From Tepidiphilus sp. (GTDB lineage: Bacteria > Pseudomonadota > Gammaproteobacteria > Burkholderiales > Rhodocyclaceae): a stretch of DNA of 7,919 bases. The stretch spans positions 1 through 7,919 of the forward strand of contig JAQUGB010000074.1 of NCBI GenBank assembly GCA_028684345.1. Direction: 5' to 3'. Shown in pieces: positions 5,533 through 7,919 of the stretch. Numbering within the stretch: position 1 is the stretch's first letter; each line of letters starts with the position of its first letter. The translations under genes and the position numbers were made by a program. The notes below the pieces were generated by a model. The model was not told the origin of the DNA. It did no database searches and worked only from the letters and a program-made list of their open reading frames with translations.

Positions 5533-6878
5533 ATCCGGATTTTCCCGTCGGCCGCTACCACGAAGACCTCACCGCCTTCGCCAAACGCCGCGCGAGCCTG
5601 CTGGCGCAGCTCGAGACCGCCGGAGGCGGCGCGCTGTTGCTGCCCACCGCCCCTGAGCGCATGCGCAACGGTGGCACCGCCTACCCCTACCGTTTCGACA
5701 GTGACTTCTACTATCTCACCGGCTACCTCGAGCCCGATGCCTGGCTGCTGCTGCGCACGCACGAGGAACCGCGAAGCGTGCTCTTTTGCCGCGACCGCGA
5801 TCCGGAAAAGGAACTGTGGGAAGGACGCCGCCTGGGGGTGGCCGCCGCTCCCCAGGCGCTGGGGCTGGAAGCGGCTTTTCCGCTCGCCGAGCTCGACGCG
5901 AAACTGCCGGAACTCCTTGCCGGAACCCCGGCGCTGTGGCTGCCGCTGGCGGAGCACGAGGAGATCGACGCCCGGCTGCGCCGGCTGCTGTCGGCCCTGC
6001 GCGCCAAGGCCCGCTTCGGCCCGCCGGCCCCGGCCACGCTGCACGACGCCCGCGCCCTCATCGCCCGCATGCGCTGCCTCAAGGACGCCTTCGAGCTCGA
6101 ACTGATGCAACGCAGCGCGACGATCGCCGCCCACGCCCACCGCCGCGCCATGCGCATCTGCCGCCCCGGCGTGCACGAATACACGCTGGAAGCGGAGCTC
6201 ATCGCCGAATTCCGCCGCCACGGCGCCCAAGGTCCTTCCTACCCTTCCATCGTCGCCGGCGGCGCCAACGCCTGCATCCTGCATTACACCGACAATCGCT
6301 CGCGGCTAAAAGCGGGCGAGCTCGTGCTCATCGATGCGGGCTGCGAATACGCCGGCTACGCTTCCGACATCACCCGCACTTTTCCCGTCGATGGGCGCTT
6401 CCGTCCGCCGCAGCGCCTGCTCTACGACCTCGTGCTCGCGGCGCAAGAGGCGGCGATCGCCGCGATCCGCCCCGGCGCCACCTTCGACGAACCGCACCAG
6501 GCCGCGGTGCGCGTGCTCACTCAAGGGTTGCTCGACCTGGGGCTCCTCTCCGGCTCGCTCGACGAAGCGCTCGAACGGCAGACCTACAAGCGCTTCTACA
6601 TGCACCGCACGGGCCACTGGCTCGGCCTGGACGTGCACGACGCCGGCCCCACCCATGAGAACGGCCAGCCGGTGACGCTCGTGCCCGGCATGGTGCTCAC
6701 GGTCGAGCCGGGGCTCTACGTGCCCGAGGCCGACGACGTGCCGCGGGACTTCTGGAACCTCGGCATCCGCATCGAGGATGACGCTCTCGTAACCGAGAAG
6801 GGGTGCCGGCTCCTCACGCGCGACGTGCCCGTCGCGCCCGAGGCGATCGAAGCGCTGATGCAGCACGAATCGGATTGA
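5529..6878 (+). CDS. pepP: Xaa-Pro aminopeptidase (aminopeptidase P)
   Basis: A 449-residue cytosolic metallopeptidase (family M24B), close to the 441 residues of E. coli PepP. It removes an N-terminal residue preceding proline, using a dinuclear metal centre, usually manganese. Residues 1 to about 170 are the N-terminal creatinase-like domain, with FDSDFYYLTGY (56-66). The rest is the pita-bread catalytic domain. All five metal ligands are visible: D269 (LIDAG), D280 (ASDITR), H363 (TGHWLG), E393 (TVEPG) and E416 (IRIEDD), together with H370 in DVHDAG. The ATG at 5529 overlaps the murU stop and has AAGGAG with 8-base spacing. The frame is open further upstream to 5451, but that part lies inside murU and does not resemble the PepP N-terminus. 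Pairing with ubiH follows the E. coli pepP-ubiH order. No functional link to MurU is established; it is probably co-transcribed housekeeping. Confidence 0.95.
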   Translation: MNPDFPVGRYHEDLTAFAKRRASLLAQLETAGGGALLLPTAPERMRNGGTAYPYRFDSDFYYLTGYLEPDAWLLLRTHEEPRSVLFCRDRDPEKELWEGRRLGVAAAPQALGLEAAFPLAELDAKLPELLAGTPALWLPLAEHEEIDARLRRLLSALRAKARFGPPAPATLHDARALIARMRCLKDAFELELMQRSATIAAHAHRRAMRICRPGVHEYTLEAELIAEFRRHGAQGPSYPSIVAGGANACILHYTDNRSRLKAGELVLIDAGCEYAGYASDITRTFPVDGRFRPPQRLLYDLVLAAQEAAIAAIRPGATFDEPHQAAVRVLTQGLLDLGLLSGSLDEALERQTYKRFYMHRTGHWLGLDVHDAGPTHENGQPVTLVPGMVLTVEPGLYVPEADDVPRDFWNLGIRIEDDALVTEKGCRLLTRDVPVAPEAIEALMQHESD

Positions 6879-6894
6879 CCGCAGGACCGCCCCC

Positions 6895-7919
6895 ATGACA
6901 CCACCCCCCTCTTCCTCCTCCGAAGTCGCCGTCGTCGGCGCCGGCCCCGTCGGGCTGACGCTCGCCCTGTGGTTGCATGAACTCGGCGGAGACGCCATGG
7001 TGTTCGACGCCCGCCCGCGCGCGCGGCTCACCGACGATGCCCGGGTTCTGGCGCTCTCACTCGGTACCTGGCGCCAGTTCGAGCGGCTGCAGCTCATCGA
7101 ACACCTGCCCGCCACGCCGATCCGCACGATCCATGTCTCTCAGCACGGTTTCGGCCGCGTGCGGCTGGACGCGAAAACGCTGGGAGTGCCTTTCTTCGGC
7201 GCGGTCGTGCGCGCAGCCGATCTCATCGCGGCGCTGCTCGAGGCGGCACGGGCGCGCGGCATCCCGCTGCTGGACGAGACGCCGGTCGAGGAAACGCAAG
7301 CCCAGGACGAGCGCATCGCCCTCACCACGCCCCGAGGCGTCTTTCACACCCGGCTCTGCGCCCGCGCCGAGGGGCGGCTTGCAGCCGAGGCCGAGGGGAT
7401 CGTGTCCCACGACTACGGCCAGAGCGCCCTCATCGGCTGGGTGCACGCCGAGGGACTCGCGCCGGAGAGTGCCGTCGAACGCTTCACGCCGCAAGGGCCT
7501 GCGGCGCTCCTGCCCGATCACGGCCAATGGACCTTCGTCCACGTGCTGCCGCACGGCGAAGCCGAACGGGCCGCCTCGCTGCCGGATGCGGACTATCTGC
7601 AATGTCTGGAACGCGCCTTCGGCAACCGCTGGCACCTGAGCGAAATCCACGGCCGCGCCCGCTATCCCCTCGTCCTGCGCTGGCGCCGCCGGCCCGTGGC
7701 CGAGCGTACCGTGTGGCTGGGCAACGCGGCACAGACCCTGCACCCGGTGGCCGGCCAAGGCTTCAACCTCGCCGCGCGCGACCTCGCCACCTTGGTGGAG
7801 CTGCTGCGCGAGGCCGAAGATCCGGGCAGCGCCTGGACGCTCGAGCGCTACGCCCGGCGCCGCGCCCCCGACCGGCGGCTCACCATCGGCCTCACCGACG
7901 GCTTCGCGCGCGGATTCCT
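6895..7919 (+). CDS. ubiH: FAD-dependent ubiquinone-biosynthesis hydroxylase UbiH, C-terminus cut by window
   Basis: At least 341 residues; the frame is still open at the right edge, and about 50 residues would be missing compared with a usual length near 390-400. In E. coli UbiH hydroxylates C1 of the aromatic ring of the ubiquinone precursor 2-octaprenyl-6-methoxyphenol, using FAD, NAD(P)H and O2. Visible are the FAD dinucleotide-binding VVGAGPVGLTLAL (13-25), DDARVLALSLGT (47-58) aligning with the family's DGRALAL motif, ERFTPQGPAALLP (195-207), and the second flavin motif GNAAQTLHPVAGQGFNL (276-292). That second motif has the Q-T-L-H-P form of UbiH rather than UbiF or UbiI. TIGLTD (330-335) is also UbiH-like. 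One deviation: the usual A-D-G fingerprint is A-E-G here (158-160). The start ATG has AGGA with 8-base spacing and lies 16 bases after pepP. Confident for the family, slightly less for the exact ring position hydroxylated. Confidence 0.9.
   Translation, partial: MTPPPSSSSEVAVVGAGPVGLTLALWLHELGGDAMVFDARPRARLTDDARVLALSLGTWRQFERLQLIEHLPATPIRTIHVSQHGFGRVRLDAKTLGVPFFGAVVRAADLIAALLEAARARGIPLLDETPVEETQAQDERIALTTPRGVFHTRLCARAEGRLAAEAEGIVSHDYGQSALIGWVHAEGLAPESAVERFTPQGPAALLPDHGQWTFVHVLPHGEAERAASLPDADYLQCLERAFGNRWHLSEIHGRARYPLVLRWRRRPVAERTVWLGNAAQTLHPVAGQGFNLAARDLATLVELLREAEDPGSAWTLERYARRRAPDRRLTIGLTDGFARGF

Noticed and set aside
5337..6284. 315-codon minus-strand frame opposite murU/pepP, and similar minus-strand frames at 6306-7127 and 7057-7758
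   Set aside because: All are antisense to genes with complete catalytic motifs and have the composition of GC-rich reverse-frame shadows.
6977..7639. 220-codon plus-strand frame inside ubiH
   Set aside because: It lies in a different frame from the UbiH reading frame, which carries both FAD motifs from 6895 to the window end. The alternative is Ser/Arg-rich with no recognisable domain.

Overview
The window looks like a housekeeping locus of a GC-rich Gram-negative bacterium, most likely a betaproteobacterium. The evidence is the presence of LPS export and ubiquinone genes, very high G+C at third codon positions, and a gene order (pdxA-surA-lptD next to a divergent amgK-murU) known from Pseudomonas and many Betaproteobacteria. 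Species or family cannot be fixed from the sequence alone. Coding density is about 99%. The only non-coding DNA is an 83-base divergent promoter region (3724-3806) and a 16-base gap (6879-6894). I see no tRNA, rRNA, mobile element, CRISPR array or convincing terminator.

The left part (minus strand, read from 3723 down to 1) is the classical lptD-surA-pdxA operon. LptD is the outer-membrane LPS translocon barrel. SurA is the periplasmic chaperone that helps barrels such as LptD fold. PdxA, of which only the first 24 codons are present, acts in pyridoxal phosphate synthesis. Junctions are tight: lptD and surA share one base (TAATG) and surA and pdxA share an ATGA. Two family-level deviations stand out: LptD carries a long Pro/Ala-rich insert after its signal peptide and only one mature cysteine in each half, and SurA has one parvulin domain instead of the two in E. 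coli.

The right part (plus strand, from 3807 to the window edge) is amgK-murU-pepP-ubiH. AmgK and MurU form the anabolic peptidoglycan-recycling shortcut that turns free N-acetylmuramate into UDP-MurNAc. PepP is an Xaa-Pro aminopeptidase, and UbiH is a flavin monooxygenase of ubiquinone synthesis, cut off by the window end. amgK and murU overlap by 17 bases, murU and pepP by ATGA, and pepP is followed by ubiH after 16 bases, so one co-transcribed and partly translationally coupled unit is likely.

The two units diverge from a compact region in which the candidate -10 elements for opposite strands face each other 8 bases apart, so the two promoters may exclude one another. I found no undescribed system. 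The points worth a second look are variations within known families and the architecture of the shared promoter.
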